Numbered from the stretch's first letter, positions 19,664 through 28,420 are shown. The stretch: 64,000 bases of DNA from DATKWD01 sp963704815 (GCA_963704815.1 CAVPHU010000010.1:186001-250000); one strand, 5' to 3'. Translations and numbers: made by a program. The notes: generated by a model not told the origin, from the letters alone.

Positions 19664-20251
19664 ATGTCGCAGTCTGAATCGCCGATGCCACGACACGTGG
19701 CCGATCTGGTCGCCGCCGCCAAGGACGGTGACCGGGCCGCCTTCGACGAGTTGGTGCGTGCAACCCACGCAGAGACCTACACGCTTGCGCGCCGACTCAC
19801 CCGCAACGAGGAGGACGCGATGGACGTGACCCAGGAGGCCTACCTCCGGGCCTACAAGGGCCTCAAGCGCTTCCGGGGAGACGCGCAGTTCTCCACCTGG
19901 ATGTACCGCATCACGGCGAACTGTGCGGCGACGTTCCTGGGCAAGCGGAACAAGCACGGCCACGACGAACTCGGCGAGCACCTGGTCGACGACCTCCCCG
20001 AGCACGATCCCGAGGCGCGAGCCGAGGCGTCCGCGCTGCGGGACGAGCTCGACGCCGCGTTGGGCGAGCTGTCCCCCAAACTGCGGGCAGTGGTCCTGTT
20101 GCGTGACGTCTACGACCTCCCCCATGAGTCGATCGCAGCCGAGCTCGGCATCTCCGAGTCGGCGGCCAAGGTGCGGCTCCACCGAGCCCGCCAGCAGCTC
20201 AAGGACCGCCTGTTCGGTCGGCGCGGGCAGCTCGAGCAGGTTGCGGGATGA
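19664..20251 (+). CDS. ECF-type RNA polymerase sigma factor (RpoE-like)
   Basis: A 195-aa group IV sigma factor. Region 2 is visible in the stretch LARRLTRNEEDAMDVTQEAY with FSTWMYRITAN. A short acidic linker follows, then region 4 (LSPKLRAVVLLRDVYDLPHE, and an ESIAAELGISESAAKVRLHR helix-turn-helix). It is probably controlled by the overlapping downstream anti-sigma gene (ATGA overlap). The target regulon is unknown. The start ATG at 19664 gives MSQSESPMPRHV; the alternative ATG at 19685 would remove seven residues. Confidence 0.93.
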   Translation: MSQSESPMPRHVADLVAAAKDGDRAAFDELVRATHAETYTLARRLTRNEEDAMDVTQEAYLRAYKGLKRFRGDAQFSTWMYRITANCAATFLGKRNKHGHDELGEHLVDDLPEHDPEARAEASALRDELDAALGELSPKLRAVVLLRDVYDLPHESIAAELGISESAAKVRLHRARQQLKDRLFGRRGQLEQVAG

Positions 20252-20610
20252 TCGGGCTCCGCAGCCGCTGCGACAAGCTGGCCGAGACCCTCGCCGGGGT
20301 CGCCGACGGCTCGGTCGTGCTCGATGCCGACGAGCAGGCCCATGTCGATGCATGCCTGCGATGCCAGGCCGACCTGGTGCAGTACCGCCGGGTGCTCAGG
20401 GCCATGCGTGCGATGCGGACCGAGGTGCTCCGTCCGCCGCCCGGCCTGCTGGCCGACATCGTGAACGGCCTCGAGGCCGCGGGCGAGCGCCAGGTCCTCC
20501 GCTCGATCATCACCGGCCGCCGGGTCGCCTACATCGGCGGCATCGCTGCGGCGACCGCCGCCGGAGCCGCCGGCGCACTGATCGCCGCCCGGTCCCGCGA
20601 CGCCAGCTGA
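20248..20610 (+). CDS. Zinc-finger anti-sigma factor, membrane anchored
   Basis: A 120-aa protein with a ZAS-type signature, HVDACLRC (HxxxCxxC), around residues 32-39. This motif binds zinc and clasps ECF sigma factors. A single hydrophobic segment near residues 94-114 (IGGIAAATAAGAAGALIAA) would anchor it in the membrane. Overlap with the sigma gene (ATGA) supports a sigma/anti-sigma pair. The extracytoplasmic tail is only a few residues, so the signal is probably not read by a large outer domain. Confidence 0.85.
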   Translation: MIGLRSRCDKLAETLAGVADGSVVLDADEQAHVDACLRCQADLVQYRRVLRAMRAMRTEVLRPPPGLLADIVNGLEAAGERQVLRSIITGRRVAYIGGIAAATAAGAAGALIAARSRDAS

Positions 20611-20653
20611 GCGACCGACCGGCGCGCATCCGTCACCCAACCGTGATCCCGAG

Positions 20654-20682
20654 TTCGTTCAACGCGGGCTGACCGCTACCAT
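20654..20682 (+). promoter_or_regulatory. Possible promoter for tRNA-Trp/secE
   Basis: TTCGTT and TACCAT are 17 bp apart, ending 20 bp before tRNA-Trp. The -35 is weak. The -10 equals that proposed for the rpsL operon. Confidence 0.3.
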
Positions 20683-20702
20683 CACTCGACGGACCCCGCC
20701 CG

Positions 20703-20775
20703 AGGGCAGTAGCTCAACTGGCAGAGCACCGGTCTCCAAAACCGGCGGTTGGGGGTTCGAGTCCCTCCTGCCCTG
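20703..20775 (+). tRNA. tRNA-Trp (CCA)
   Basis: Acceptor AGGGCAG pairs with CTGCCCT. The anticodon arm is CCGGT-CTCCAAA-ACCGG with anticodon CCA. The T arm GGGGG-TTCGAGT-CCCTC has one G-T pair. The discriminator is G. tRNA-Trp followed by secE-nusG is the classic order. Confidence 0.97.
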
Positions 20776-20804
20776 CACATCCCATCCATCCGACTGAGGC
20801 CACC

Positions 20805-21104
20805 ATGGCAATGAACCGACAGCAGAAGCGCCAGATGCAGCGCGCTGGCCAGATCGGTGAAGATGGTGCGCCGAAGGCCAAAGAGCGCCGCCAGAGTGCT
20901 CAGCAACCACAAGAGGAGCGCACGAGCCCCCTGAAGTTTCTCGGCGAAGTACGTGCCGAGTTGAAGAAGGTCGCATGGCCGACCCGCACCGAGGTCGGCA
21001 ACTACTCGGTCGTGGTGTTCGTCGCCATCGTCCTGCTGACCGCCCTCATCGCCGGGCTCGACTATGTGCTCGGCGAAGCCGTCTTCAAGCTCTTCGAACG
21101 ATGA
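20805..21104 (+). CDS. secE: Preprotein translocase subunit SecE
   Basis: Small essential subunit of the SecYEG channel, 99 aa. A charged, Gln-rich N-terminus precedes the conserved FLGEVRAELKKVAWPTRTEV amphipathic helix and a single transmembrane segment (VVVFVAIVLLTALIAGL). Its stop overlaps the nusG start (ATGA). Confidence 0.97.
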   Translation: MAMNRQQKRQMQRAGQIGEDGAPKAKERRQSAQQPQEERTSPLKFLGEVRAELKKVAWPTRTEVGNYSVVVFVAIVLLTALIAGLDYVLGEAVFKLFER

Positions 21105-22045
21105 CTTTCCTCACCCCCGAACCCACCACCGACCCAGCCGAAGCCGAGGAGGCCCCTCCTTCCGAGGCGCCAGCCGAAGCAGCAGCACCAGCGGGTGCGG
21201 ATGCCGAAGGCGAAGCCGAGGACCGCGACGAAGGAGCCGACGAGGCTTCCGAGCAGGGCCGCGACGCTGCGGAGGCGCCAGCCGAAGCAGCAGCACCAGC
21301 GGGTGCGGATGCCGAAGGCGAAGCCGAGGACCGCGACGAAGGAGCCGACGAGGCTTCCGAGCAGGGCCGCGACGCTGCGGAGGCGCCAGCCGAAGCAGCA
21401 GCACCAGCGGGTGCGGATGCCGAAGGCGAAGCCGAGGACCGCGACGAAGGAGCCGACGAGGCTTCCGAGCAGAACGAAGATCCCTCGATCTCGCCGTACG
21501 ACCGTCCGGGCAAGTGGTACGTCGTGCACACGCAGTCGGGCTACGAGAAGAAGGTCAAGAAGAACCTCGAAGCCCGCATCGCCTCGATGAACATGGAGGA
21601 TCGGATCTTCGCGGTCGAGATCCCGATGGAAGACGTCGTCGAGTTCAAGAACGGCAAGAAGCAGGTCGTTCCGAAGAAGATGTTCCCGGGCTACCTGCTC
21701 ACTCGGGCCAAGCTCGACGACGACAGCTGGTACGTCATTCGCAACACGCCGGGAATCACCGGGTTCGTGGGCCAGGGAGCCAAGCCGTCGCCGCTTCGCC
21801 GGCGCGACGTCGAGAACTTCCTCGGTACCAAGGAGGAGTCGGCCACCAAGGACGTCTCCAAGGTCAAGGTCCGCAGCCAGTGGGAGCTCAGCGAGACGGT
21901 CCGGGTCAAGGAAGGCCCGTTCGCCGACTTCTCGGGCGAGATCATCGAGATCAACGACGATCAGCTCAAGGTCAAGGTCCTGGTCAACATCTTCGGTCGC
22001 GAGACCCCCGTCGAGCTCGAATTCGGTCAGGTCGCCAAGCTCTGA
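21101..22045 (+). CDS. nusG: Transcription termination/antitermination protein NusG with repeat-expanded N-terminus
   Basis: RNA-polymerase-binding factor. The canonical part starts near residue 135 (KWYVVHTQSGYEKKVKKNLE) with the NGN domain, and ends with the KOW domain (VRVKEGPFADFSGEIIEIND). Total length is 314 aa; the N-terminal ~130 residues are an acidic Ala/Glu extension. Actinobacterial NusG often has an acidic N-terminal tail, but here most of it is three perfect or near-perfect 36-residue repeats (APAEAAAPAGADAEGEAED and so on) encoded by a 108-bp DNA repeat. rplK follows 96 bp downstream. Confidence 0.97.
   Translation: MTFLTPEPTTDPAEAEEAPPSEAPAEAAAPAGADAEGEAEDRDEGADEASEQGRDAAEAPAEAAAPAGADAEGEAEDRDEGADEASEQGRDAAEAPAEAAAPAGADAEGEAEDRDEGADEASEQNEDPSISPYDRPGKWYVVHTQSGYEKKVKKNLEARIASMNMEDRIFAVEIPMEDVVEFKNGKKQVVPKKMFPGYLLTRAKLDDDSWYVIRNTPGITGFVGQGAKPSPLRRRDVENFLGTKEESATKDVSKVKVRSQWELSETVRVKEGPFADFSGEIIEINDDQLKVKVLVNIFGRETPVELEFGQVAKL
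21164..21475 (+). repeat. Three in-frame 108-bp repeats inside nusG (type B)
   Basis: Copies start at 21164, 21272 and 21380 (period 108, a multiple of three); the third ends at about 21475. DNA identity between copies is essentially complete. The word GCGACGAAGGAGCCGAC is shared with the nuoL-upstream repeat on the opposite strand. GCGCCAGCCGAAGCAGCAGC recurs in rplD (53.9 kb) and rplV (56.1 kb). Confidence 0.92.
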
Positions 22046-22141
22046 TCCTGCCCGCACTGCATCCTGCGACCGCCACGAATGGCGTGTCGCGTCCCACTCC
22101 GACCAGACTGGTCGATTCGTAGAGAAGAAGGAACGGCTCTC

Positions 22142-22567
22142 ATGGCCAAGAAAAAGGTCGCGGCACTCGTCAAGATCCAGATCCCCGCCGGACAGGCTTC
22201 GCCTGCTCCGCCGGTCGGCACCGCGCTCGGTCCGCACGGCATCCAGATCATGGACTTCTGCAAGGCCTACAACGCGGCCACCGAGGCCCAGCGCGGCACC
22301 ATCGTTCCGGTCGAGATCACGATCTACGAGGATCGCTCGTTCACGTTCATCACCAAGACCCCGCCGACCGCGGTGCTCCTTCGCCAGGCGGCCGGGCTCG
22401 AGAAGGCGGCCAACAATCCGGGCAAGGAAGAGGCCGGCACCGTGACCCGGGCGCAAGTGACCGAGATCGCCGAGACCAAGATGCCCGACCTCAACGCCTA
22501 CGACCTCGACTCGGCCATGCTCCAGGTCGCGGGCACGGCCCGGTCGATGGGCATCAAGATCGTCTGA
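22142..22567 (+). CDS. rplK: 50S ribosomal protein L11
   Basis: A 141-aa protein of the GTPase-associated centre, binding 23S rRNA. The start ATG 22142 gives MAKKKVAALVKIQIPAGQAS, the family N-terminus, after the GAAGAAGGAACGG ribosome-binding region. The C-terminal rRNA-binding domain is complete (GTVTRAQVTEIAETKM). The upstream 96-bp gap contains the small inverted repeat CGACCA-GAC-TGGTCG at about 22099. Confidence 0.98.
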   Translation: MAKKKVAALVKIQIPAGQASPAPPVGTALGPHGIQIMDFCKAYNAATEAQRGTIVPVEITIYEDRSFTFITKTPPTAVLLRQAAGLEKAANNPGKEEAGTVTRAQVTEIAETKMPDLNAYDLDSAMLQVAGTARSMGIKIV

Positions 22568-22629
22568 TCATCCACCATCGCCGATCCGGATCACCTCGCC
22601 GGACGGCCTGAACGAACGAGGAAGCCGAC

Positions 22630-23334
22630 ATGGCGCAAGGCAAGAAGTTCCAGAACGCGCAGAAGCGCTACGACAACGAGCGACTGCATCCGCCGCGCGA
22701 GGCGTGTGAGTTGGTCAAGACCTTGGCGCCGGCCAAGTTCGACGAGTCGATCGATGTCGTCGTCCGTCTCGGCGTCGATCCCCGCAAGCCCGACCAGGCC
22801 GTGCGCGGAACCGTCGCGCTGCCGGGTGGAACGGGCAAGGACGTCAAGGTGGCCGTGTTCGCTGCCGGCGACGCGGCCAACGAGGCCCGTGAGGCCGGGG
22901 CCGACTTCGTCGGTGCCGATGACCTGGCGGCCGAGGTCGAGGGCGGCATGCTCGACTTCGACGTGGCGATCGCGACGCCCGACATGATGCCGCAGGTCGG
23001 CAAGCTCGGGCGGGTGCTGGGTCCTCGTGGCCTCATGCCGAACCCCAAGACCGGCACGGTGACCACCGACGTGGGCCGGGCGGTCGAGGAGTTCAAGGGC
23101 GGCAAGGTCGAGTACCGCACCGATCGCCACGGCAACGTGGCGGTGCCGATCGGCAAGGCCAGCTTCGAGGCCGACGGACTGTTCACCAACCTTCGGGCGC
23201 TCATCGACGAGCTCAATCGGGTCAAGCCGGCCTCGTCGAAGGGTCGGTATCTGCGCAAGGTGAGTGTGAGCTCGACGATGGGTCCGAGCGTGAAGATCGA
23301 CTCCTCGCGATTCCGGGACGACGACGAAGACTGA
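22630..23334 (+). CDS. rplA: 50S ribosomal protein L1
   Basis: A 234-aa L1-stalk protein and probable translational autoregulator of this operon. Signatures VLGPRGLMPNPKTGTV and GKVEYRTDRHGNV are clear. It is cotranscribed with rplK (62 bp apart). It is followed not by rplJ, as usual, but by a gene of about 3 kb on the opposite strand. Confidence 0.98.
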   Translation: MAQGKKFQNAQKRYDNERLHPPREACELVKTLAPAKFDESIDVVVRLGVDPRKPDQAVRGTVALPGGTGKDVKVAVFAAGDAANEAREAGADFVGADDLAAEVEGGMLDFDVAIATPDMMPQVGKLGRVLGPRGLMPNPKTGTVTTDVGRAVEEFKGGKVEYRTDRHGNVAVPIGKASFEADGLFTNLRALIDELNRVKPASSKGRYLRKVSVSSTMGPSVKIDSSRFRDDDED

Positions 23335-23377
23335 TCGACGTCGCGGTGCCCATGCGCCGCTCCGTTCCGGTCGAGGT

Positions 23378-26300
23378 TCAGCGGCGATGGGCGCGTTCGA
23401 CGCGCTCGATCGCCCGACGGAGGCCTGAGGCGAGGTCGTCGACGTATGGGGGAAGCATCATGCGGACGTGGCCGGCGTCGACCGAGATCGCTTCGAGGGG
23501 GCCGGCCACGACCCGGTCCCAGCCTCGGTTCGCCGGCACGACCGTGTGCGATCGGATGACCAGGACCGGACCGTCGTGGCGGGGGGGCGTCCAGTCGGCC
23601 GCAGCACGATGAAAGTCCGGGGTCAGGTCGACGAGGTCGGGGAGCCGGCCGCGACGGAGCACGGCCAGCAGGTTCTCCGGTTGGGTCAGGCGATCCGCGA
23701 CGACCCGGTTGCGGAGCACGCGGATCGCCGCCATGTCGTCGGGTGCACGGAGTTCGCGCAGCCCGTCCACCAACCTCCTGCCGAGTGAACGCGACTCGAG
23801 CTGAGGGTTCATCGTGTCGATCAGCACGACGAGCATCACCCGCGTGCCGGCCGCCCCGAGCCGTCGCGCCATCTCGAGGGCGACGAGTCCGCCACCGGCG
23901 TAGCCGGCCACCGCTACGGGCCGGCCGCCTCGGTGTTCTCGAACGGCCAGAGCGAATCGGTCGGCCATCGCCTCGATGGTCGAATCGGGGCTGCTCAGGC
24001 CGTCGGTTCCGGCGAACTCGAGGCCGAAAAAGGGCCGGCCGAGGGCCTCACCGAGGGGCCGCAGTGCCGCCGCATGTCCATCCGGACCGGGCACGCAATA
24101 GACCGGGAGCCCATCACCCCCGGGGCTGATGGGCACCAGGGTCTGGGGATCGCCGCCGAGCCGTCCCTCGTCGATCGCCGCGGCCAACCGCTCGACGCTG
24201 CTGTCGGCCAGCAGCGTCGCCATCGGGACCCGGCGTCCGATCAGCGATTCGAGGGCGCACACCAGCGACGTGGCAGAGGCGGAGGTGCCGCCCAGGTCGA
24301 ACAGCGACTGATCGGGCGGGGCCTGCCGAACGCCCAGCACGTCCTCGAAGATGGCGGCGACCCGGGCCTCGGTGGACGTGAGCGAGCGGCGGTCCTTGCG
24401 TCGCTGGGCCCGTTCGTCGGCGAGATGGGAGAGGGCGCCCGGATCTGGCGCTCCTGACCCGTTCCGCGGGAGATGATCGAGCCGATGGAAGATCGAGGGG
24501 ACCATGGGCTCGGGCAGGGTCTCCTGCATCCACAGGGCCAGAGCCTCGTCTGATGCGTCTTCATGCGTGACGACGAAGGCCTCGAGATGGCGGCGTTCGG
24601 CCGTCCCGATCACGACCGTCGCGGCCTCCGCGATCGAGCGGTGCGCGGCGAGGCGAGCGTCGACCTCGGCGAGTGCGATCCGGTGCCCACGAACATCGAC
24701 GCGTCCGGCATCGCAACCGACGATCTGGATGGTGCCGCGGGCGTCGCTCCATGCCGTGTCGCCGGTTCGGAACGCCGGCGCGCCGTCGCGCTGGCTGAAC
24801 GGCGAGGGCGACGCGGCGCGTCCCACGTACCCATCGGTCACGCTGTCTCCGACCACGACCAGATCTCCGATCTGGAACGCTCCGAGGAGTTGTTGGCGTC
24901 GGTCGATGATGTCGGCCCGGTGGCCGGGGAGCGGCCGACCGACCGGCAGGGCGCCCGCAGTGATGCCCGAGTCGGCGATGCCCCACGCCGTGTCGACGGT
25001 GCACTCCGGGGGTCCGTAGCGGACGGTGATCTGTGCCCTCGTGACCGATCGGAGATCTGCGACGTGCTCGGCCCGCACTTCCTCGTCGCCGATCAGGAGG
25101 TGGCGAACCGTCTCCAGGATCTCGCGACCGTCGCGACTCCGCATCATGAGCGCCGCCATGGTCGGGGTCGTGTTGAAGTGGGTGACCTGTCGTCGGCGAA
25201 CCACCGGCCCGATGGCGATGTCGCGGCGAGGGTCGATCACCACCTCCCAGCCTCGGGTGAGGGGCCAGATGAGTTCGAGCATCGAGGAGTCGGCGCCGAT
25301 GGGGGTCGAGGCGAGCATCACCCCGTGCCCGTCGGTGCCCGGCATCACCGGGGTGATCGCTTGGAGGTAGTGACTGAGTCGGCGATGGCTGACCGCGATG
25401 CCGCGGGGCCCCTCGTCGCTGGACACGAACACCGTCCATGCGGCGGTGTCGAGCGCTCTCGGAGGGGTTCTGCGGCGCCTGATCCGCCGGTCGCTGACCT
25501 GGCGGTCGACATCGACCGGTGCAACCGTCCGGCTGGGTCGTCGCCAGCCGCCGAGGTCGGTCACCACCCTGCTCGCCCCGGCGAGCCGGAGCATCTCGAG
25601 CACTCGGGCACGAGGCTGGCTGGTCGTGATGGGGACGAACGACGCGCCGGCCTTCCAGATCGCCAGCATCGTGGCCACGAGATCGGCCGAGCGGGTCACG
25701 TCGAGGCCGACGGTCGCACCGGGGCCGATACCCCGCCGGCGGAGCATGGCATGGCGGTCGCCGGTGACGTTCATCAACTCGTCGTAGGTCAACGAGGTCC
25801 ACGGCGTCGTGATGGCGGGTGCGTGCGGGGCGCGGCGCGCGGTGCGTTCGATCTCGGTGAGCACGTGCCGGATCGGTCGGAGGTCGGCACCGGACCGTTG
25901 GCCCAGCGTGCGAGCCCTTTCGTCCGGCGGAATCGGTGCGATGGTGTCGATCGCACGGTCGACCGACACCATTTCGATCAGCCAACTCAGGCGCTGGGCG
26001 AGCACCGAGATGCCGTCCGTCGGCTCGACCGGCCCCTCCAACTCGATCCCGTCTGGTCGGATGCGGAGCGCAACGTGCGAGCCGTCGACCAGGTGGTCGC
26101 CCAGCACCACGACCGCGCGGTTCGGCGGCGGTGGCCTGCTGACGGGCGGACCGGCCAGCTGCTCGGTCACCACCTGGTGCAGGCTGGCGGTGGCCGTCCC
26201 CGGCGCGAGGTCGACCGTGATCGCCCGCCAGTGGGTGTCGTCGTGGGCAGGGACGGTGATGGTGTCCTGGTCGGTGCTGCGTGCCGCCAGGACGGCGAAC

Positions 26301-26425
26301 GCCAGGACGGCCGTCGCGGCATCGGGTTGCTCGGCGTCTCGGACCGCCTCGCCGATCGACGTGCTTCGCCGTCGCCGTGCTCCCCCGTACCCGGGAAAGC
26401 TCACAGTCTGCGGCCAGTCCGTCAC
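23378..26425 (-). CDS. NRPS-like protein (adenylation-carrier-thioesterase) with degenerate catalytic motifs
   Basis: About 1015 aa, inserted antisense between rplA and rplJ. Domain order: an N-terminal condensation-like remnant, an adenylation domain, a carrier domain (DQSLFDLGGTSAS, with the Ser for phosphopantetheine present), and a C-terminal alpha/beta-hydrolase thioesterase. Core motifs are eroded. The P-loop reads VSSDEGPRG instead of TSGTTGxPKG. The A10 Lys motif reads PRNGSGAPD. The thioesterase elbow reads GYAGGG, where GYSxGG would carry the nucleophile. A5 (YGPPE), A7 (FRTGD) and A8 (GRVDVRGHRIA) are recognisable. GTG 26425 is chosen because the longer frame would run back across rplJ. 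The product is unknown, and catalysis may be partly lost. Confidence 0.8.
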   Translation of the reverse strand: MTDWPQTVSFPGYGGARRRRSTSIGEAVRDAEQPDAATAVLAFAVLAARSTDQDTITVPAHDDTHWRAITVDLAPGTATASLHQVVTEQLAGPPVSRPPPPNRAVVVLGDHLVDGSHVALRIRPDGIELEGPVEPTDGISVLAQRLSWLIEMVSVDRAIDTIAPIPPDERARTLGQRSGADLRPIRHVLTEIERTARRAPHAPAITTPWTSLTYDELMNVTGDRHAMLRRRGIGPGATVGLDVTRSADLVATMLAIWKAGASFVPITTSQPRARVLEMLRLAGASRVVTDLGGWRRPSRTVAPVDVDRQVSDRRIRRRRTPPRALDTAAWTVFVSSDEGPRGIAVSHRRLSHYLQAITPVMPGTDGHGVMLASTPIGADSSMLELIWPLTRGWEVVIDPRRDIAIGPVVRRRQVTHFNTTPTMAALMMRSRDGREILETVRHLLIGDEEVRAEHVADLRSVTRAQITVRYGPPECTVDTAWGIADSGITAGALPVGRPLPGHRADIIDRRQQLLGAFQIGDLVVVGDSVTDGYVGRAASPSPFSQRDGAPAFRTGDTAWSDARGTIQIVGCDAGRVDVRGHRIALAEVDARLAAHRSIAEAATVVIGTAERRHLEAFVVTHEDASDEALALWMQETLPEPMVPSIFHRLDHLPRNGSGAPDPGALSHLADERAQRRKDRRSLTSTEARVAAIFEDVLGVRQAPPDQSLFDLGGTSASATSLVCALESLIGRRVPMATLLADSSVERLAAAIDEGRLGGDPQTLVPISPGGDGLPVYCVPGPDGHAAALRPLGEALGRPFFGLEFAGTDGLSSPDSTIEAMADRFALAVREHRGGRPVAVAGYAGGGLVALEMARRLGAAGTRVMLVVLIDTMNPQLESRSLGRRLVDGLRELRAPDDMAAIRVLRNRVVADRLTQPENLLAVLRRGRLPDLVDLTPDFHRAAADWTPPRHDGPVLVIRSHTVVPANRGWDRVVAGPLEAISVDAGHVRMMLPPYVDDLASGLRRAIERVERAHRR

Positions 26426-26485
26426 CCGCAGGAGACTAGGAACCTGCGTCGAACACTCCAAGGGCCGAACGCGTCGCGGCGTGGG

Positions 26486-26515
26486 TTGGGTGGTTGGGGG
26501 GCTGCTCGCTAGGTT
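26486..26515 (+). promoter_or_regulatory. Probable rplJL promoter
   Basis: TTGGGT and TAGGTT are separated by 18 bp. This leaves about 155 nt of leader before rplJ, the length expected for an L10-leader autoregulatory RNA, though I could not fold it. A separate promoter is needed because the NRPS-like gene cuts rplJL off from rplKA. Confidence 0.5.
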
Positions 26516-26672
26516 GTCGGGTCCAACACAAAGACTTTCGCCACAGACCTCCGGTGCGCCTCGGCGCTCAATGGACTTCGGTCCGCCCGACGAGGCGAGC
26601 ACTTTGTAGGCCACCCCCGTGACCTCGAGGCGTTCGACCGTGTGCGAACCCGAGGAACGAGAGGAGGTGGCA

Positions 26673-27404
26673 ATGGACAACCCAAGACCCGAAAAGGTCG
26701 CGATCGTCGACGAAGTGAAGCAGAACTTCGAGGCTTCGAACGCCGTGGTGCTCACCGAGTACCGCGGACTCGACGTCGATGCCATGCAGGCCCTGCGAGG
26801 TGCGCTTCGCGAGGCCGGGGGCCACTACAAGATCTACAAGAACTCCCTGGTGCGCTTCGCGGCGAACGATCTCGAGCTCGGGATCGACGATCTGCTCAGC
26901 GGACCGACGGCGATCGCCTTCGTGACGAGAGCCGACGACGGGACGCCCGGCGACACCGTGACGGTGGCGAAGGCCCTCAAGACCTTTGCCAAGGACCATC
27001 CGGACCTGATCATCAAGGGTGGGTTGCTGGACGATCAGCTCCTTGCCCCCGACGAGATCAACCGGCTGGCCGAGATCGCACCCCGCGAAGAGCTGCTCGC
27101 TCGCCTCGCCGGTGGCCTGGCGGCTCCGCTGCAGAAGCTCGCCGGTCTGCTCCAAGCCGTGCCGCGAGACTTCGCCTACGGCCTCTCAGCGCTCATCGCC
27201 GAGGGTGGTGCGGGTGAGGCTCCTGCCGATGGCGACGCGGCCCCGCCCGAAGACGCCGCAGCGGTCGACGCTGCCGCCGACACCTCGGTCGCCGACGAAG
27301 CCGCCACCGAGGCGGCAGAGACCGAAACCGAAATCCCTGCCGAGGCGTCCGCCGAGGCTGAAACAACCAACACCGATGCTGCGGACGCAGCGGAAGAAGA
27401 GTGA
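26673..27404 (+). CDS. rplJ: 50S ribosomal protein L10 with long acidic C-terminal tail
   Basis: Base of the ribosomal stalk, binding 23S rRNA and L7/L12 dimers. The canonical part (MDNPRPEKVAIVDEV to about residue 175) is normal, with AVVLTEYRGLDV and YKIYKNSLVRFA. Total length is 243 aa because of an Ala/Glu/Asp/Thr-rich extension of about 65 residues. ATG 26673 follows GAGAGGAGGTGGCA, a strong ribosome-binding site. The tail is similar in composition to those of NusG, L4 and L22 but does not show the same DNA repeat. Confidence 0.97.
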   Translation: MDNPRPEKVAIVDEVKQNFEASNAVVLTEYRGLDVDAMQALRGALREAGGHYKIYKNSLVRFAANDLELGIDDLLSGPTAIAFVTRADDGTPGDTVTVAKALKTFAKDHPDLIIKGGLLDDQLLAPDEINRLAEIAPREELLARLAGGLAAPLQKLAGLLQAVPRDFAYGLSALIAEGGAGEAPADGDAAPPEDAAAVDAAADTSVADEAATEAAETETEIPAEASAEAETTNTDAADAAEEE

Positions 27405-27409
27405 ACACC

Positions 27410-27790
27410 ATGTCCAAGGAAGAGATTCTCGACGCAATCGCCGGTATGACGGTGCTCGAGCTCAGCGAACTGCTCGCTGACTTCGAGGAGAAGTTCGGCG
27501 TGACCGCCGCAGCTCCGGTGGCTGCGGTCGCAGCTGCCCCTGCGGGTGGCGGCGATGCAGGCGGCGGCGAAGAGGAGCAGGACGAGTTCGATGTCATGCT
27601 CACCGCAGCCGGCGACAAGAAGATCGCCGTGATCAAGGAAGTGCGCACCCTCACGAGCCTCGGGCTCAAGGAGGCCAAGGATCTGGTGGACGGTGCGCCC
27701 AGCGCCATCCTCGAGAAGGTCAGCAAGGAAGACGCCGAGAAGGCCAAGGAATCGCTCGAGGGTGCCGGCGGCTCCGTCGAGCTCAAGTAG
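27410..27790 (+). CDS. rplL: 50S ribosomal protein L7/L12
   Basis: A 126-aa stalk protein that recruits translational GTPases. The N-terminal dimerisation helices (MSKEEILDAIAGMTVLEL), Ala/Gly-rich hinge and C-terminal domain (KKIAVIKEVRTLTSLGLKEA) are complete. ATG 27410 is preferred; a GTG at 27401 overlapping the rplJ stop would add MNT. Confidence 0.97.
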   Translation: MSKEEILDAIAGMTVLELSELLADFEEKFGVTAAAPVAAVAAAPAGGGDAGGGEEEQDEFDVMLTAAGDKKIAVIKEVRTLTSLGLKEAKDLVDGAPSAILEKVSKEDAEKAKESLEGAGGSVELK

Positions 27791-27830
27791 GAACCCCGTT
27801 CGTTCGGCTGACGGGAGTCGGGTCATCAAG

Positions 27831-28350
27831 GTGGCCCGACTCCCCGGCACGACCGACATCTGGACACTGCGCGTCGACAACTGCGGCCGCTGCGGCAAGT
27901 GCCTGCTCACCATGTCGGCGCTGGTGGCGGCCGGTGCACTGGCCGACGCACGGCTGTTCGCCGGCCAGATCGATCTCGACGCGCTGGGCCGGTTGCGCAT
28001 CAGCCCCTCCAATCGCGCATCCACTTCACCGAGGCCGCGTCGGCCCTCGCCCGAACCGGCGAGGCAGGGGAGGTTCGTGAGGCGATCGTGCGGGCGCTCC
28101 GCCGTTCGGCCCGGCCCCCGTGGCGCGATCGACTTGCGTTCATGGCGCAGCGAGTTCGGGGCACCCGCCCCAGCGTCCACCCGTCGTGGACCGATCCGGA
28201 TCGCGGCTTCGACACCCGATTCCACGCCACCACCCTCGAACTGTTGACCCGCGGCGAACCGTGGCCCCCGTGGGAGGCCCGGACGCCCGCGAGATGCCGG
28301 GCCGCTTGCGGCCAGGTGGGCGGGTGTCCGAGCCCGGTCGGGATCCTTGA
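27831..28350 (+). pseudogene. Frameshifted remnant resembling the C-terminus of an asparagine-synthase/PP-loop-like protein
   Basis: Between rplL and rpoB. From GTG 27831 the frame reads VARLPGTTDIWTLRVDN, then CGRCGKCLLTMSALVAAGAL. This Cx2Cx2C-LxTM pattern is familiar from C-terminal ends of PP-loop/asparagine-synthase-like hypothetical proteins. After about 28016 the sense continues one frame over (HFTEAASALARTGEAGE, then REAIVRALRRSARPPWRDRL). No intact catalytic PP-loop is present, so this looks like a truncated, frameshifted leftover. The family assignment rests on a short motif and is tentative. Confidence 0.4.
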
Positions 28351-28375
28351 CGATTCCGGCGTTCGTGTTTACCCT
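28347..28375 (+). promoter_or_regulatory. Probable rpoBC promoter P1
   Basis: TTGACG and TACCCT are separated by 17 bp, with a near-consensus -35. It lies about 177 bp upstream of rpoB, downstream of the gene remnant. Confidence 0.55.
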
Positions 28376-28395
28376 CATCCCCACCTTCCGAGGTG

Positions 28396-28420
28396 CCTGG
28401 AACCGCCTGAGCGGGCCAGG
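28396..28420 (+). other. Hairpin in the rpoB leader
   Basis: CCTGG and CCAGG enclose CCGC-CTGA-GCGG. It lies between the two candidate promoters and has no T-tract. It could be an RNA-processing or pausing element. Confidence 0.4.

Noticed and set aside
23378..26425. Complete natural-product biosynthetic cluster
   Set aside because: Only one module-like gene is present, its catalytic motifs are eroded, and there are no transport, tailoring or phosphopantetheinyl-transferase genes beside it.
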